The translations under genes and the position numbers were made by a program. Below the pieces are notes generated by a model, which was given only the letters and a program-made list of their open reading frames with translations, was not told the DNA's origin and ran no database searches. Source: Sphingobium soli (lineage in GTDB: Bacteria; Pseudomonadota; Alphaproteobacteria; Sphingomonadales; Sphingomonadaceae). From it: 64,000 bases of DNA. Positions 47,157 through 61,400 of this stretch are shown one piece after another. The DNA lies in the NCBI RefSeq assembly GCF_020782245.1, contig NZ_JAJGNP010000001.1:1-64000 (forward strand), read 5' to 3'. Position 1 is the stretch's first letter, and every line of letters begins with the position of its first letter.

Positions 47157-47168
47157 CCCTCTAGAGGG
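47157..47168. promoter_or_regulatory. Palindrome overlapping the rpoC ribosome-binding site
   Basis: CCCTCTAGAGGG is a perfect 12-base palindrome in the rpoB-rpoC gap; its AGAGGG half is the only Shine-Dalgarno-like sequence for rpoC, 11 bases before the ATG. Local self-pairing could mask it. Confidence 0.4.
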
Positions 47169-47179
47169 ACTGATAAAAA

Positions 47180-51466
<4,287 letters not shown>

Positions 51467-51539
51467 GCCCTTTGAAAAGGACGGAGCCGCACCCTATCTA
51501 GAGTGAGGCTCCCAGGCCCCCGCGCCGTCACAGGCGCAA

Positions 51540-51581
51540 AAAGAGCCCGCCGATGCAGCGATGCGCCGGCGGGCTTTTCTT
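51540..51581 (+). terminator. Rho-independent terminator after rpoC
   Basis: AGCCCGCCG (51544-51552) and CGGCGGGCT (51567-51575) form a nine-pair stem with a 14-base loop, followed by TTTTCTT, and preceded by AAAAAG that extends the pairing. It lies 74 bases after the rpoC stop. Confidence 0.85.
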
Positions 51582-51648
51582 ATGTGCTTCAGTCGACTGT
51601 CAGCGGTCGAGCCGCTCATCGTTTAACTATCACAACCCGACATTCAAA

Positions 51649-52551
51649 TTATTTGGGTCGGAATACTTTAACATCGTCAAAGTAAACCGTCTGTCGGCCA
51701 CTCTTATCTGGGGTTCGATAAATTCCAAGATCAATCCCAACCGTATCCGAAGAGCCATATTTTTTTGGAGAGAAGCCAATAGGACCATTGTAGTTGACCT
51801 TTTGTTCTCCATTAAGCCGAAACCTGATATTCCCCTGTGGCTGATCGTTCCCGCCTTTCAACGCGAAGGACAGACCAAATCTATACCACTCTCCTATTTT
51901 CATTTTCCCACGATAGAGGACGGTCTTATCTCGACGATCGTAATATCTAAATTTGTTGGCGCCGGGATATCTTACGGATAACACAAATTCCTGATACTCA
52001 GAACTCTTGTCGGCTCTTCTGCTCTTCGGAACCATATTGAGAGATATAATCGGTCCAGCAGGGACATAGTCCATCTTTGCCGATCGGGATTTATCTGGAA
52101 GGGTCTGAGACACTTGAAAATGGAGCAGGTTATGAATTGGCGTGGAATAACCTGCACCTAACTTCATAGCGAAACTTACATTGGTTACGCGGCCGTCGTT
52201 AATCCGGATAATGCCATTCTGCCCTCCAGGCACCTTTTTGTGATGCGACCAAATATTGAATAAGATTTTGTTTTTCTTCGAGTTTGGGGCTGAAGGCGCC
52301 ATCGAAAGCCGAAGACACTTTGGGGGTGAATAGCACCCCGATGAGGATATCCGCGGAGCGCCGTCCAGTATCGTCCCGGGATCGATAGTAGCATTAATAG
52401 AGCCTCCCGGAGTAATGACCTTCGGAAGTTTCCGCCCCTCGACTTTTGCGCCATCATCGAAATTCAGCAGCCTCTCAGCCGACGGTTGCTGAGCCAGAGC
52501 CAAAGTCTGACATGAACCAGCGGCGAGGCCAATTGCAAACATGCGCAACAT
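51649..52551 (-). CDS. Polysaccharide lyase (heparin-lyase-I-like), exported
   Basis: A 300-residue secreted protein. Signal peptide MLRMFAIGLAAGSCQTLALA with cleavage near ALA-QQ. The mature part has the jelly-roll-type C-terminal pattern of heparin lyase I-like enzymes: GEWYRFGLSFALKGGNDQP, FRLNGEQKVNYNGPIGF, VGIDLGIYRTPDK and the final TVYFDDVKVFRPK. Such enzymes beta-eliminate uronate-containing glycans; the substrate here is unknown. AAGGAGA lies six bases before the ATG. Codon use and base composition are much more AT-rich than the neighbouring rpoC or the downstream glycosyltransferases, suggesting recent acquisition. It is divergent from a GT61 gene with a shared palindromic ribosome-binding site. 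Confidence 0.75.
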   Translation of the reverse strand: MLRMFAIGLAAGSCQTLALAQQPSAERLLNFDDGAKVEGRKLPKVITPGGSINATIDPGTILDGAPRISSSGCYSPPKCLRLSMAPSAPNSKKNKILFNIWSHHKKVPGGQNGIIRINDGRVTNVSFAMKLGAGYSTPIHNLLHFQVSQTLPDKSRSAKMDYVPAGPIISLNMVPKSRRADKSSEYQEFVLSVRYPGANKFRYYDRRDKTVLYRGKMKIGEWYRFGLSFALKGGNDQPQGNIRFRLNGEQKVNYNGPIGFSPKKYGSSDTVGIDLGIYRTPDKSGRQTVYFDDVKVFRPK

Positions 52552-52557
52552 TCAACG

Positions 52558-52574
52558 TCTCCTTCGCAAGGAGA
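52558..52574. promoter_or_regulatory. Double, back-to-back ribosome-binding site
   Basis: TCTCCTT-CGC-AAGGAGA is a perfect inverted repeat. Each arm, read on its own strand, is a strong Shine-Dalgarno: six bases before the lyase ATG on the minus strand, and eight bases before an ATG at 52583 on the plus strand. The plus-strand ATG is followed at once by TAA. Confidence 0.65.
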
Positions 52575-52634
52575 ACGCGGAAATGTAAGAGATTATCCAT
52601 TGCTGCACTTGCAAGCAGATCATATGTCAAAAAA

Positions 52635-53747
52635 ATGCAGGCATCAGTTCGTCCATTGTCAATCCAAACAGCCAAGAGCAGCTGTGTTCATCCCTATCAC
52701 TTTGAAAAGGGCAAATTTATTGGCGGATTTGCCTCTGAGGACGTACTTGAAAATGCGCGAATGCCTGGAATCCCCAGTCCCAGGGACATTCCACTAACAG
52801 ATCCGCCCCGACCCAACCGTCGCTATGAAGGGCGCTATCTTTTCGCCGGCCCGCTATGGAACCACTTTGGTCACGTTTTGGTCGATTGCATACACCGCCT
52901 ATGGGCGCTGTTGGAAAAACCAGACCGATATGAAGCCATCGTGTTCGCCAATGTCCAAAACTTGCGGGCTCGCAGCGTCCCCCAAATCCCTTCTTTTGTC
53001 CCTCATCTGCTAGACCTTATGGGGCTCCCCGCAATACCCATAATCTTCGTCGATGAGGCTACTGAATTTGAAATACTGGATATCCCAGAGCTTGGGAGCA
53101 TTTATAAAATTGGGTTATCTCCAGGGTATCGACCCTACTTAGAACGCTATCAAGAGGCCATAACTAAGAGGACCGCGCTCTTTCGTGAAAAGACGCCCAC
53201 CAGAATTTTTTATGGCCGCGGACATGCGCTGCGCGATGGGGGCGTCATCGGCTCCTCATATTTCGAAAAATCACTAAAACATGCGGGCTTTTTATCTTGC
53301 GTGCCAGAAGACCTAAGTCTCCGTCTACAATTTGCTTATCTTCTTCAAGCTGAAGAAATCATTTTTGAAGAAGGAAGTTCAATCCATCTAACTGAGTTAC
53401 TACATGAAGTTAAAGCGAATGTCCGGATACTTCCTCGACGTCCTAATCCTCACGTTTTCCGGACAGCTTTAACTCCGAGATGTTCAGTCTATCAGGTATT
53501 GGCAAAGCCAAACAATATCATCCAACTTCCCGACCGTAATGGGAATATGTCTCCTGCATCACTGACATTCTATAAAGATCATGAGGCAGTGTATAATGAA
53601 CTTTCCAAGATTTTTGATTTGCCAGATTTCGACAAATCGCTCTATGAGACTTTAGAACTTCGGGATTTAAAAGCCGCCCCTGTAAAAAGCCCGACCATAT
53701 TGAAACAGAGGTTAAATATGATCCGAAATTATCGAGAAGAGACTTGA
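52635..53747 (+). CDS. GT61/DUF563-type glycosyltransferase, start apparently disrupted
   Basis: A glycosyltransferase-61-like protein of 370 residues as annotated from the first in-frame ATG. The core has RRYEGRYLFAGPLWNHFGHVLVDCIHRLWALL, FVDEATEFEILDIPELG, PTRIFYGRGHALRDGG and EEIIFEEGSSIHLTELL. GT61 enzymes add xylose or similar sugars in glycan assembly. The best ribosome-binding site (AAGGAGA at 52568-52574) points to ATG 52583, which is out of frame and followed by TAA. Removing one base there would join M-K-R-L-S-I to the frame, so a single-base insertion is likely. The gene is AT-rich like its neighbours and its stop abuts the convergent sulfotransferase stop. Confidence 0.7.
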   Translation: MQASVRPLSIQTAKSSCVHPYHFEKGKFIGGFASEDVLENARMPGIPSPRDIPLTDPPRPNRRYEGRYLFAGPLWNHFGHVLVDCIHRLWALLEKPDRYEAIVFANVQNLRARSVPQIPSFVPHLLDLMGLPAIPIIFVDEATEFEILDIPELGSIYKIGLSPGYRPYLERYQEAITKRTALFREKTPTRIFYGRGHALRDGGVIGSSYFEKSLKHAGFLSCVPEDLSLRLQFAYLLQAEEIIFEEGSSIHLTELLHEVKANVRILPRRPNPHVFRTALTPRCSVYQVLAKPNNIIQLPDRNGNMSPASLTFYKDHEAVYNELSKIFDLPDFDKSLYETLELRDLKAAPVKSPTILKQRLNMIRNYREET

Positions 53748-54671
53748 TTAAATTCTCATCAATTTTGGCAGCATAGATTGCGCGATAATCCTTAACTGAT
53801 CGACATTGAGTGAAATCTGAGGTTCGCATCCTATTGGCAACTCGTGCTCCAGTCGGAGCGCTTGGCTATTTGGGATAAGACTATTGATCTCATCGACAGT
53901 TTTTTGGGTGCGGCTTACAAACTCTGCCCAACACTGTTGTGATGGCTTAATTGCATCCGCTTTCAAATCGGGCAATTGCTCACAAACGATGTCCGAAAAC
54001 AAATCTCCTGATTTGCCGAAAACTTTATTTACCTCCTGCTGAAAAACAAGCTCTGCGTACGTGAGAGATCTGTTTACTACAGGGTAGGGAACCGAATACA
54101 CTTCGTCTGAATTGAGCCACCGTGCTAAGACGCGCGACACCTCTTTCTTACAATTGGAATAATTATATACGGACAGAGTAATCTCAGGATGTTGAAGTAT
54201 CTTCTTTATAAAGACTTCAACGCTCCTGAAAAAATTAAAATGCTCGATATATTCATCCATCGCACCAGCATAGCCACTGCGTTTAACAGCCTGCTGATAC
54301 GAAGAGGAAAGCATCTCATCCGGGTTACGGACAAAAAAAAGCACATTGATGCCTTCGTAATGCTCCGACAATGCCGTGATATTTTTCCGATTCAGCCAAT
54401 TCTTTTCCAGCGCAAATAAAAATTCGGAGCTATACAAGGTCGAAGATGAATAATCTCCACGTGTCACATGCGACACGCTCCCTGGATTTTTCAAGAAAAT
54501 GGACCCGTTGCCGGAGGATATTTTCCCTTCGGCGGACCGGTCACTATTTAAAACCGGATACAGAATGGAGAGATCTTGCTTCAACTTGTCGCGATGCGTG
54601 GACAATATGGACTGAATATAGCTGCTGCCGGTTTTTCCATGCCCAACATGCAGAAACAATTCTCTTTTCAT
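53748..54671 (-). CDS. Sulfotransferase-family protein
   Basis: A 307-residue protein with the PAPS-binding signature at its very start (FLHVGHGKTGSSYIQSILS, residues 6-24) and a 3'-phosphate-type motif later (NVLFFVRNPDEMLSSSYQQA, ~110-129). These are the two standard sulfotransferase landmarks. PAPS is assumed as donor; the acceptor is unknown but a polysaccharide is likely given the neighbours. Composition is distinctly AT-rich. Its stop codon is directly adjacent to the stop of the GT61 gene (no intergenic base). No signal peptide; cytoplasmic. Confidence 0.7.
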   Translation of the reverse strand: MKRELFLHVGHGKTGSSYIQSILSTHRDKLKQDLSILYPVLNSDRSAEGKISSGNGSIFLKNPGSVSHVTRGDYSSSTLYSSEFLFALEKNWLNRKNITALSEHYEGINVLFFVRNPDEMLSSSYQQAVKRSGYAGAMDEYIEHFNFFRSVEVFIKKILQHPEITLSVYNYSNCKKEVSRVLARWLNSDEVYSVPYPVVNRSLTYAELVFQQEVNKVFGKSGDLFSDIVCEQLPDLKADAIKPSQQCWAEFVSRTQKTVDEINSLIPNSQALRLEHELPIGCEPQISLNVDQLRIIAQSMLPKLMRI

Positions 54672-54707
54672 TGACCCCCGACCTTGAAAATATAATCGCT
54701 GTTCGGG

Positions 54708-57700
54708 CTAGTCAGTGCCTATCCCGTCCGCCTTTGCCTCGATCCGCGCCCGCCAGCAGGCGATGCCTTCGGTTTCCAGTTCTGGACGATCAATCATATA
54801 TTCCGCAACCATAAATCCGTCGCGGGTGTAGAAATCGACGTCGTCGCCGGGGAAGGCCTCGCCCCAGCGGGCGGTGTAGCTGTAGCGGTTGTGGATGATG
54901 AAGCGGCCCCTGCCCTTGGTGCGGCCTTCATGATGGGTGACGGTGGAGCCGGCGGCATATTCGAAGACATGGCGGCCATGGCCCAGGCGATAGCACAGGT
55001 CGATATCTTCCTGCCCATTGATGAAGATCGGGTCGAACCCGCCGACCGCGGCGAAATCCACAGCGCGCATCGCGAAACAGGCCCCCGTGATCGCGCGGAA
55101 ACGGCGATTGTCCGCGACCAGCGGTGAATTGGCGTCCTCATCGACATAAATGGGGTAGCCCAGCGGCGTCTTGCCCGAGAAGACCACGCCAACGCACTGC
55201 ACCTTGCCATCGGGGTAGAGCAGCTTGGGCTGGCTGCCCATGACTTCGGGGTCGGCGAGCGGCGCCAGCAGCGGCTCCAGCCAGCCGGGCTGCACTTCGG
55301 TGTCGTTGTTGAGGAAGATGATGCGTCCGCCCTGCGACGCGGCAAAGCCGACATTGTTGCCGAGCGAAAAATTCAGATTGTCGAAATTGTGGATGACGCT
55401 GATGCGCCCGTCCCGCTCCGCCCACTGATCGAGCAGGCCCGACGTTTCCTCATCGCTGCCATTATTGACCATGATGATCTCGACCTTGGCTCGGCCGCAC
55501 TGGCGCACCAGCGCGTTGAGGCATTTGTTGGTCAGCGAATATTGATTGTAGACGCACACGATGATCGACACGAGGTCGGGATCGCGCTGCGGCGCGTTGC
55601 TGCGCAGGCTGTGCCAGTCGATCATCGTCTGGTTGAGCGACAGGAAGCGGCGCTCAGGCCCGACGCGATGCACGCTGGCGTCCACAGGCTCGCCCACCGG
55701 CGCGTCGCGCCAGGCCGGACGGGTGGCGACGGCATCCTCCTCATAGGCCTTGGCGGCGAGCGCGCGCAGCTGCTTCATCTTGCCCGATCCGAACGCCGCC
55801 TGCACCTTGCGCGCATAATCGGGATGGCGTTGGTGGACGATTTCCATCGCCGTCTTGATGAGGCCATCCTTTTCCGCGCCAAAGCTGGCGGTGCGCTGGT
55901 GGAAGACATAGGCGTGGGGCGAAATGAAATTCTTCCACCCGGCCTTGATCGTGCGCATGCAAAAGTCGTTTTCCTCGCCATAACCGCGCGGAAACGCCTC
56001 TTCATCGAACAGGCCGATATGATCCATCAGGTCGCGGCGAATATACATGCAGAAACCGTTGCCGGTCGGCACGTCGATGGGATCGGACTCCTGCGTGAAG
56101 CTGATGATCCGGTGCGCCCATTCGTCATGCGACAGGCCTTCGGGCCGGGGATTGACGATATTGGGCGTGGGGAAGGAAAAGCTGCCCGAATTGTCCCCCA
56201 TGGCCGTGACGGTGCCGGCCTTGGGCGTGCCCAGCGCCACCTTGCGCATCCCCTCGATCCAGCCGTCATGGACGATGGTGTCGCTGTTGAGCAGCAGGAT
56301 ATCGTCATCCCCCGCCCAAGCGATGCCGCGATTGATGGTGCGGGTATAGCCCATATTCTGCGGGTTCACGAGCAGGTTAAAGCCCGGGTTGAGCGCAAAA
56401 CGATCCAGCAAGGGCTGCACCCGGTCATCGCTGCTGCCATCGTTGATCATCAACACCCGGTGCCGGGTCAGGTCGGTGCGGGTCAGCACAGATTGCAGGC
56501 AGCGCTCGACGGCTTCGGGCGCATTATAGACGGGCACGATGATGGTCAGCCGCCGTGTTTCGTCGATGCGCAGCGGCACCGGCTCGTTCAGCATAGTCGA
56601 AAGCGCATGCCGCAAATTGTTGCGCAGCACGACCGGCGCGAACTGGCGCAGGATCTTCTCACGACCAGCATCGCCCATGGTCGCGATACGATCGGGATCC
56701 TGGCACAGCGTGACGACGCGCGCTACGACTGCGTCGATGTCCTTATAATCGACGAGGAAACCGCTTTGGTTGTCGTCGATCAGTTCGGGCACCGCGCCCC
56801 AGCGATAGGCGATCACCGGCCGGCGCGCGGCCTGTGCTTCCGCCACAGTACGGCCGAAGGATTCGGCGAAATGCGACAGGGCGAGCACGACGTTGAGCTG
56901 CGCCATCGCCTCGGCCGGGGTGTCGGCATAACCGGCGAATTCGAGATTGCCCGGCAGGCCGGCGGCCTTCAATTCGGCGACATAGTCGTTTTCGGGGCCG
57001 ATGACGCGGAAGAAGGCGTTGGGCGCCGCAGATTCCGCACGGCGCGCGACCTCGACAAAATCGGCTATGCCTTTTTTGGGGATGTTCGAGCTGACGATGC
57101 CGAACACGATCCGGTCCTGCACGACATTGGCCATGTCGAGCGCATCGACCTTCGCGACATTGGGCGCGTGGAAGCTGCGCTTGCTGCGCTCGAACAGCTT
57201 TTGCGTGGCGGCGGAATTGGCGATCACATAATCGGTTTGCTGGAGGATGCGATCGATAATGCCCTTCGCATCCATGCCCATGCGGTTGCACAGATGTTCG
57301 TCATGGTCGATCAGTTCGCGCGCATGGATCGCCGTCACCCGCCCTGCCCGGCGCGCCGCGATCAACGGATCAACCAGCACGATCGTATTGCAGTAGACGA
57401 GGCTGATATTGCACTGTTCGATGATGTGCGTGAAATCCTCGATAGAGGTTTCGTCAGGCCCCCGGTTCTTGGTCCATTGCCCATAGGGGAAGGCGAACAG
57501 GCCGCAGGATTTCGAGCGGAGCAATTCGATATAGTCGGGATTGCCCTCCTTGGGCACGGCGACATAGATGTTAAGGCGCATCTGCCCCAGCGCATCGAGC
57601 ATGTCGATGAAGCTGCGTTCGCCGCCGAACATGTGCGCGTTGACTTCATGGGCGCACAGCAGGACCGATGGCGCGTCCGCGATAACAGGCACGTCCCCCT

Positions 57701-58040
57701 GCTTCCAGGATGCCGGATCGAGCGCGCGCCGACGCGGACCGAGGCGGCGGTTTTCGCGGTGCCCGTTCTTCACATAATGGAGCAACGGGTTCATGCCCGC
57801 CGCGCCCACATCGGGGTTCATTTCCAGATAGCCGCTGGTGCTGAACTCGCTCGACGGATCGCGCCGCAGCAGCGACCCCAACCACAGATAATGCGCAGCG
57901 GCGTCCACGCCCAAGATCCGGACGTCGGGATAGGTGCGCAGATACCAATCCTCATTGAACAGGGGAGACTGCTTGATCAACGCCACATGGTCGGCCGGCG
58001 CTGCTTCTGCTAGGATCAATTTGTGCATATCGCGCTTCAT
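54708..58040 (-). CDS. Large multi-domain glycosyltransferase (GT4 + two GT2)
   Basis: A 1110-residue cytoplasmic protein. Two copies of an ~37-residue W-Y/P-D-V module open it (residues ~27-62 and 64-100). A GT4 domain follows (~125-490; EVNAHMFGGERSF, GIVSSNIPKKGIADF and the E-x7-E in FAESFGRTVAEA). The first GT2 is at ~500-790 (TIIVPVYNAPEAVERC, LLNSDTIV, GYGEENDFCMR) and the second GT2 at ~830-1090 (SIIVCVYNQYSLTNKC, FLNNDTEVQP, NGQEDIDLCYRLG). It probably adds several sugars in one chain in polysaccharide or glycan assembly. The frame opens to 58229, but residues 1-63 there are unlike the family; the start at 58040 is a guess. Its GT4-GT2 part is a paralogue of the next gene. Confidence 0.85.
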   Translation of the reverse strand: MKRDMHKLILAEAAPADHVALIKQSPLFNEDWYLRTYPDVRILGVDAAAHYLWLGSLLRRDPSSEFSTSGYLEMNPDVGAAGMNPLLHYVKNGHRENRRLGPRRRALDPASWKQGDVPVIADAPSVLLCAHEVNAHMFGGERSFIDMLDALGQMRLNIYVAVPKEGNPDYIELLRSKSCGLFAFPYGQWTKNRGPDETSIEDFTHIIEQCNISLVYCNTIVLVDPLIAARRAGRVTAIHARELIDHDEHLCNRMGMDAKGIIDRILQQTDYVIANSAATQKLFERSKRSFHAPNVAKVDALDMANVVQDRIVFGIVSSNIPKKGIADFVEVARRAESAAPNAFFRVIGPENDYVAELKAAGLPGNLEFAGYADTPAEAMAQLNVVLALSHFAESFGRTVAEAQAARRPVIAYRWGAVPELIDDNQSGFLVDYKDIDAVVARVVTLCQDPDRIATMGDAGREKILRQFAPVVLRNNLRHALSTMLNEPVPLRIDETRRLTIIVPVYNAPEAVERCLQSVLTRTDLTRHRVLMINDGSSDDRVQPLLDRFALNPGFNLLVNPQNMGYTRTINRGIAWAGDDDILLLNSDTIVHDGWIEGMRKVALGTPKAGTVTAMGDNSGSFSFPTPNIVNPRPEGLSHDEWAHRIISFTQESDPIDVPTGNGFCMYIRRDLMDHIGLFDEEAFPRGYGEENDFCMRTIKAGWKNFISPHAYVFHQRTASFGAEKDGLIKTAMEIVHQRHPDYARKVQAAFGSGKMKQLRALAAKAYEEDAVATRPAWRDAPVGEPVDASVHRVGPERRFLSLNQTMIDWHSLRSNAPQRDPDLVSIIVCVYNQYSLTNKCLNALVRQCGRAKVEIIMVNNGSDEETSGLLDQWAERDGRISVIHNFDNLNFSLGNNVGFAASQGGRIIFLNNDTEVQPGWLEPLLAPLADPEVMGSQPKLLYPDGKVQCVGVVFSGKTPLGYPIYVDEDANSPLVADNRRFRAITGACFAMRAVDFAAVGGFDPIFINGQEDIDLCYRLGHGRHVFEYAAGSTVTHHEGRTKGRGRFIIHNRYSYTARWGEAFPGDDVDFYTRDGFMVAEYMIDRPELETEGIACWRARIEAKADGIGTD

Positions 58041-58498
58041 ACCACCTAAAGTTCCGAGCGCTGTCGCCACGATAAACGCCGACACACCCCTCCTCTTCAT
58101 TCCCGAATGCGGAACACTCCACCCGCCATAATCCATGTTAGGCATAGCCAGACTGTCCTCGCAGGTGCAGCAAAGCAAGTATAAAGCCAGGATTAACCCT
58201 ATTTTCCGGGCTGGACGGTCAAATTGCACGTCAGACGCATCGGTAGCCGCCAGAGTGGCTCTTAACCCTCAATCGGAAAATCTAGCAGCTGCAACAAGAT
58301 AGCAGCGAGGACTTTTCAGCCCGATTAGGAGATGATTACAGCTGCGTTACCGCCACGATGCGCTGTGCTGGCGAACATTTTCCCGGAACACAAAACAGCT
58401 GTGACAAAAAGCCCGAGTCGTTTTTTGGCGCATAACCGGAACCGGGCGGATCTTCGGCACGAGAGCGATAGAATATGGTCTCACTCGACCTGAGCCGT
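58041..58498. other. 458-base intergenic region between the two large glycosyltransferase genes
   Basis: The first ~190 bases could encode an N-terminal extension of the downstream gene on the minus strand but have no family resemblance. The rest is more AT-rich than its surroundings and contains three CAGCTG sites and an AAAAAGCC...GTTTTTTGG stretch. No gene, clear promoter or terminator was recognised; a promoter for the 58040 gene is expected here. Confidence 0.45.
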
Positions 58499-61400
58499 TC
58501 AGATGACGGCGCGGGCAGTCGCCTCTCGCAAAGCCATCATGTCCGGCCCCGAAAAGGCAGCTTTTACGAGGCGGGCATAGTCGGGATAGCGTTTCATCAC
58601 GACATCGACACCTTCCTTGACCAGCTTGTCCTTCTCGCCCTTGAAGCTGGCGGTGCGGATGTGGAAGACGAACGCCCAGGGCGAGATGAGGTTGACCCAG
58701 CCCGCCTTCATCGCCCGCATGCAGAAGTCATTCTCCTCACCATAGCCGCGCGGGAAGCCTTCCTCGTCAAACGTGCCGCATGCGTCCATCATGGCGCGCC
58801 GGATATACATGCAGAAGCCCGAGCCGGTCGGCACTTCAGGCGCGGCGCAATCGACCGCCGCCTGAACCATCATCAACGCATATTCCTCATGCGTCAGATG
58901 ATCGGGCTTGTCGCATTTCTGGTTATGAAGCGGGAAGGAGAAGGCGCCGGCATTGTCGCCCATGGCCGTGACCGTGCCGACATTGGGCCGGCTATAGGCG
59001 GTGGCGCGCAGACCCTCCAGCCAGCGCGGCGTAACCACCGTATCGCTGTTCAAGAGGATGACATCGCGCCCGGCGGCCTGGCCGATGCCAAGGTTGATCG
59101 TCTTGGTATATCCCAGATTGCGAGGGGACCGCATGATGGTGAGGCCCGGCGTTCCGGCAAAACTGTCAAGCACGGGTCCAACCGCCGGATCGGGGCTGCC
59201 ATCGTCGATGACGAGCAGCTGATTGTCCTTCAAATTTGTGTGCTTGATGACGGAGGCGATACAGGCCCGCACTTCCTCCGGAGCATTGTAGACGGGCATG
59301 ACGATGGTGCAGGGCACGGCCGCACCGATGGTCTGGGCGGCGATATCGATGGGTTTGGCATTGCCCACATCGCTCTGCGGCGTCATCGGCCGACCGACGA
59401 TCCGGCCATAAGCCTGGCCGACATGATCGCGCAGGCGCTGCTGCGAGAAATTCTGGCGGATGAAGGCGGCGCCCTTTTCCCCCATGGCTCCGATCTTGGC
59501 GTCATTCTCGCACAGGTCGGCCACCGCATCGACTACGGCAGCGACATTCTTGAACGGCACCAGATAGCCGGTTTCGCCATGCTGGATAAGCTCAGGCAGC
59601 GCGCCCCAATGATAGGCGATGACGGGGCGTTTGGCCGCCAAAGCTTCGGCGACCGTCCGGCCGAAGGATTCGGCGAAAGTGGACAGGTTCAGCAGGACAT
59701 TGAGTTCCGACATGGCCGACCGGGCGCTGTCCTTGTAGCCGGCGAAGATCAGATTGTCGGGGCGCTCGCCCTTCGCGACCTCGTCCATCCAAGCATCGAT
59801 CTGCGCGGTGCGCGGGCCAATGATGACGAACTTGGCGCGGCTGGTGCGGGCAGCCGCCAGGCGGGCGACCTCGACAAAATCGGCGATGCCCTTTTTGGGG
59901 ATGTTGGAACTGACGATGCCGAACTTGATCGTGTTGCCGAACAGGTTGCGCATCTCGAAATCCTCAACCGTGACCGCATTGGGCACGTAGAGGGTCCGAT
60001 TGTCGCGGGCGAACAACTCGCAGGTGGCGCGCGAATTGCCTATCAGCCAGTCGGTGCGGTCGAGCACCGTGCTGATGATCTCCCCGGTGGTGAGCGCCAT
60101 GCGCTCCTGAAGGCCATTGTCGAGTGAGATGAGTTCCCGGACATGGCTGAGCGCCGTGCGCCCCATGCGCCGCGCCGCCGCGATCGGTTCCAGCAGGACG
60201 ATGGTGTTGGCATGGACGATATCGACGGCATGGCGCGCGATGATGTCGGCGAAGTCCAGCATCAGCCATGCATAATTGTCGCGATTGTCCATCCATTGCG
60301 GATAGCGGAAGGCATAGGCGCCCGCGCACAGCTTCTGGATCGCCTCGATATAGGCCCGGTTATTGTCGCTGGGCAGCGTCATGATGACATTGACCGGCAT
60401 CGTCGCCAGCGCTTCGAGCACATCGAGCAGGCTGCGTTCGCCGCCGAACAGCTGATGCCCGGAAATATGGGCGCATAACAGGATCGTCGGCTTGGTCGGA
60501 TCCACCTCCCTGTAGCCGCGATACCAGACCGGGCCGCGCGGCATGGTGCCGTCCGGCGCCAGCGGGCTGCCCAGATGGGCAAGCCGACCTTCCTGCTTGG
60601 GCGCAGCGGCGATGCCGGCCGGCAGCGTCACCGCCTTCATTCCCGGCGTCGCGTCGACCGCAGAGCGGAACGCGGCCAGGTTCGTCCTGCCCCAACGCTG
60701 GTCGGGCTCCAGATAGGTGCCTTCCGCCCACTCATTCCAGGCATTGATGAACATCAGCGTTTCAGGCGCGCTGTTATGGCGGCTTTCCTGATCCAATATG
60801 CCCTTGATCCAGCGCCGGAACCCCTGCGGGGTCGCGCCATGGAAGACGCGCGCATCGGTCAGGCGGCGCGCCATATTGTCCCAACCCAGCATCGCGCCGC
60901 GGTGCACGGGCCATTCATAGCCGTCGGCATAGCGTTCGACATCGCCATCGACGACGGCGCCATAGTCGAAAATCTCGCCACCGAAATCCTTATGCAGATC
61001 ATGCACCTTGGCGCGCAGATCGACCCGCGCGCCTTCATGCGGCGGGAACAGGACATAGCTGTCGAGCCCGTGATCCTGCGGCTGGCCTGCCAGCGATTCA
61101 AGACCAAAGCGCACCGCGCACAGGTGGATCTCGCCAAGACCGGCCTTGCGGCATTCCTCGCGCCAGATACGCGCGGTTTCCAGCCAGTTGGGAATGATCG
61201 AAATGCGATAGACAAGCAGAACCGGCTTGCCGCAATGACGAATCCAACGCGGATCCTTCATCATCGGGATCATTTCGTGAATGAAGGCGATATTGCTTTC
61301 GAGCGAATAATCCTGCTGCATCAGGACGTGGCGGTTCTGCCCGTCCCAATTGCGCGACCAGTTTTCGTTCGCCCAGCATACGCAAAAGCCGGTGTCGATG

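Noticed and set aside
54446..54814. Plus-strand frame spanning the gap between sulfotransferase and glycosyltransferase
   Set aside because: Antisense to both and not supported by a ribosome-binding site; the local composition explains its openness.
58041..58229. N-terminal extension of the 54708 glycosyltransferase
   Set aside because: The open frame allows it, but residues 1-63 resemble a random hydrophobic and Cys-rich translation, not a family N-terminus or convincing signal peptide. Kept only as an uncertainty on the start.
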